A DNA stretch of 44,192 nt, from the NCBI GenBank assembly GCA_005792145.1, contig SXSS01000086.1, positions 1 through 44,192 of the forward strand, read 5' to 3'. The translations under genes and the position numbers were made by a program. Origin of the DNA: Planctomycetia bacterium. GTDB taxonomy: Bacteria; Planctomycetota; Phycisphaerae; Phycisphaerales; SM1A02. This document shows, piece after piece, positions 42,500-44,192 of the stretch (its first letter is position 1; each line of letters opens with the position of its first letter). The notes beneath the pieces were generated by a model, which searched no databases, was not told where the DNA came from, and saw only the letters and a program-made list of their open reading frames with translations.

Positions 42500-43350
42500 G
42501 AGTGATTCCTCTCGTGGGCAATGTGCCCGGGTAAAACTGTGCCCGAACAGCATGACGCGCTGGAAGAGTTTCCAGCGAGTGGCAGGCCGACAGAGCGATG
42601 CAACATTGAGGCCTCGTCCTCAAGTGGTTGCCCATGGAGTAAGTCGAGGTCCGGACGGCGTTGGCGCGTCCGGCTGATGCTCTCTTCTCGGCGCCACTTG
42701 GCAATTGCCTGGTGGTCGCCGGAAAGAAGTACGTCTGGAACAATTCGTCCGCGCCATTCGCGTGGACGGGTGTAATGCGGACAGTCGAGAAGTGGGGTTC
42801 CTTCTTCGCTGGTCAGCGAAAACGAATCTTCGGCGGCGGAATCCTCGTGGCCGAGTGCGCCAGGAATCAAACGAGCCGCGGCGTCGACGATTGCAAGCGC
42901 GGGAAGTTCTCCGCCGGAGAGAACGAAGTCGCCGATGGAAATTTCTTCCAGCTTCATCTCGTCGATGACGCGTTGGTCGACCCCTTCATAATGCCCACAA
43001 ATCAGCATTATTCGTTCACTTTTCGCAATGGTCGCCGCGGCGGATTGCGAGAACTTCGATCCAGCTGGCGAGAGCAAAATCCGCCGCGATGGACGAGGGT
43101 CTTGCGCTTCGACGGCTTCGATCGCGGCGCAAAGTGGTTCGCACATAAAGACCATTCCGGGTCCGCCGCCAAATGGTCGATCATCAACCCTGTTGTGACC
43201 TCCAGCTTCGCGACCGATGGACCATTTGCGAATGTCATACACATTCACTTCGAGCAATCCTTGTGCAATCGCTCGACCAACAATGCTGGTGCCCAAGACG
43301 GGCGCGAACATTTCGGGGAACAATGTGAGGATGTCGATTCGCAGGGGCAT
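42496..43350 (-). CDS. trmD: tRNA (guanine-N1-)-methyltransferase
   Basis: 284 aa, slightly longer than the common 240-255. Methylates G37 next to the anticodon to keep reading frame. Trefoil-knot motifs: PFGGGPGMVF, ICGHYEGVDQRV, ISIGDFVLSGGELPAL, HYTRPREWRGRIVPDVLLSGDH and KWRREESISRTRQRRPDLD. The last 40 residues (SSSASCCSGTVLPGH) are an atypical Ser/Cys-rich tail overlapping the rplS SD region. ATG start after an A-rich 36-bp spacer. Confidence 0.97.
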   Translation of the reverse strand: MPLRIDILTLFPEMFAPVLGTSIVGRAIAQGLLEVNVYDIRKWSIGREAGGHNRVDDRPFGGGPGMVFMCEPLCAAIEAVEAQDPRPSRRILLSPAGSKFSQSAAATIAKSERIMLICGHYEGVDQRVIDEMKLEEISIGDFVLSGGELPALAIVDAAARLIPGALGHEDSAAEDSFSLTSEEGTPLLDCPHYTRPREWRGRIVPDVLLSGDHQAIAKWRREESISRTRQRRPDLDLLHGQPLEDEASMLHRSVGLPLAGNSSSASCCSGTVLPGHIAHERNHS

Positions 43351-43392
43351 AAAAAACTTTTTACTTCTTGTTTTTACTTTTTGCTTTTACTT
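43347..43392 (-). repeat. A-rich repeated tail of rpsP
   Basis: On the minus strand the last codons and stop of rpsP (AAAAAGTAA) recur twice more as near copies (caaaaagtaaaa, caagaagtaaaa) before the trmD ATG. A 12-13 bp unit; gives a poly-purine leader with no SD for trmD. Confidence 0.7.
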
Positions 43393-43731
43393 TTTGGCAG
43401 TTTCCGCCGCCTTGACTTTCTTTGGCGCATTGCGTCGCGCCTTCTGGCGAACCGCAGCGAGCGAAGGCGTTCCCTTTGGTCCAACGGTGTTGGCAATTTC
43501 CGCTCGTCGCAAAAGAGAGACGACAGTTTCGGAAGGTTGCGCGCCTACGGAGAGCCAGTGCGTGACTCGGTCGGCCTTCAATTTCCATTGTTGACCTTCA
43601 GGTGCGGTTGGACTGAACCAGCCAAGTTGCTCGATCACGCGTCCATCATTTGGTGAACGCTTGTCGGCGGCGGCGAGACGATAGAACGGTGAGTGAATGC
43701 GACCGTAACGTTTGAGGCGAAGAACGACCAT
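43387..43731 (-). CDS. rpsP: 30S ribosomal protein S16
   Basis: 114 aa. Conserved VVLRLKRYGRIHSPFYRLAAADKRSPNDGRVIEQLGWFSPTAP-type start, then DRVTHWLSVGAQPSETVVSLL. The C-terminal third is Ala/Lys-rich (KKVKAAETAKK), longer than in E. coli (82 aa). First gene of rpsP-trmD-rplS. ATG start. Confidence 0.97.
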   Translation of the reverse strand: MVVLRLKRYGRIHSPFYRLAAADKRSPNDGRVIEQLGWFSPTAPEGQQWKLKADRVTHWLSVGAQPSETVVSLLRRAEIANTVGPKGTPSLAAVRQKARRNAPKKVKAAETAKK

Positions 43732-43903
43732 GTGGGGGACTCCCTATAAGACATGCTTCCTGCGGTGAGTCATTCGTCCATTTGGACGGGACCGACCGGA
43801 TTCGCCGTGGGGTTCGATGTCGTTTCGAGACCGTGCGGCAAATCTTGGGGATGCGGGTTGCGAGCCACAAAGAGTAGCAGAAATTTGGCTACGCTCAAGT
43901 GCT
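43732..43903. other. Divergent gap between rpsP and the M50 protease
   Basis: Contains a perfect 5-bp hairpin cgtcc-attt-ggacg (43775-43788), about 45 bp before rpsP, possibly part of a ribosomal-protein leader. No gene or tRNA seen; no promoter assigned. Confidence 0.4.
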
Positions 43904-44192
43904 ATGACAGGATGGTGGATTGCTGATCTTTGGCAGCGTGGCGAAACGGTCCTTCTTATGAGTTGGATTTTCTGGGTGATTGCGTCGATCGTTCTTCACG
44001 AATTGGGTCACGGAGTCGCCGCTTTATGGGAAGGCGACACCACTCCGCGCGATACGGGGCATATGACGATCAATCCAATTGTGCATATGGGATGGTTCAG
44101 CATTATCGCGCTCTTGATTATGGGAATCGCGTGGGGATTGATGCCAGTCAATCCGAGTCGCTTTCGACATGGCCGCCGCGGATGGGCGGTTG
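43904..44192 (+). CDS. M50/site-2 protease family protein (partial)
   Basis: Starts at ATG 43904 and is still open at the window end, with 96 codons visible. A first TM (LLMSWIFWVIASIVL) leads into the zinc motif HELGH (residues 32-36), followed by INPIVHMGW and a second TM (FSIIALLIMGIAWG), then MPVNPSRFRHGRRGW. This is the arrangement of the compact bacterial site-2 protease-like group (YwhC/FtsH-independent), whose second metal motif NPDG would be outside the window. It is divergent from rpsP. Confidence 0.85.
   Translation, partial: MTGWWIADLWQRGETVLLMSWIFWVIASIVLHELGHGVAALWEGDTTPRDTGHMTINPIVHMGWFSIIALLIMGIAWGLMPVNPSRFRHGRRGWAV

Overview
The window looks like a planctomycete chromosome, most likely of the class Phycisphaerae. 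The main evidence is a secreted protein carrying two dockerin-like DVNxDxxVxGLDLxxxLSxWG repeats in front of an SUMF1-type domain, together with many GTG/TTG starts, few strong Shine-Dalgarno (SD) sites, a Rho lacking the usual N-terminal helical domain, and scattered ribosomal protein genes. This lineage call is inference from gene style; no rRNA is present. The gene content is dense and chromosomal. I saw no phage, transposase, CRISPR array or tRNA.

Layout. 1-5.4 kb (minus strand): a pair of envelope proteins (AMMECR1-like plus helical protein; STN-like Gly-rich protein), then rpsA with a strong terminator. 5.4-12.4 kb (minus): an MFS permease, a 244-bp structured inverted-repeat element, a HIT hydrolase, and a translationally coupled LolA-like protein / ABC ATPase / ABC permease set behind an S41 lipoprotein protease. 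12.4-17.7 kb (plus): cobalamin-dependent metH with a hairpin leader, a tandem-fused FluC/CrcB-like membrane protein and an unknown 228-aa protein. 17.7-25 kb: M42 aminopeptidase, YgfZ-like protein, a small membrane protein coupled to HMG-CoA lyase, a metallophosphoesterase, an isolated rpsR, a TPR protein and a plant-type ferredoxin-NADP reductase. 25-31 kb: murA, then rho - mlaD-like - mlaD-like - spoU methyltransferase. 31-38 kb: the SUMF1/dockerin protein, pseudouridine-5'-phosphate glycosidase, a DEVD-box helicase, alanine racemase and a multi-HTH sigma-like protein. 38-44.2 kb: rplM-rpsI, a CPBP protease, an HNH nuclease, an unknown gene whose start overlaps a terminator, rpsP-trmD-rplS, and the start of an M50 site-2 protease that runs off the window.

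Functionally this is mostly housekeeping: translation (S1, S9, S16, S18, L13, L19, TrmD, SpoU, YgfZ, helicase), cell wall precursors (MurA, Alr), methionine and acyl-CoA metabolism (MetH, HMG-CoA lyase), transcription termination (Rho) and the envelope (MCE proteins, ABC export, proteases). The least conventional items are the fused FluC-like protein with an eroded Phe box, the nested inverted-repeat element at 6819-7062, the multi-HTH protein, and several leader hairpins or short tandem duplications placed exactly at gene starts and ends.
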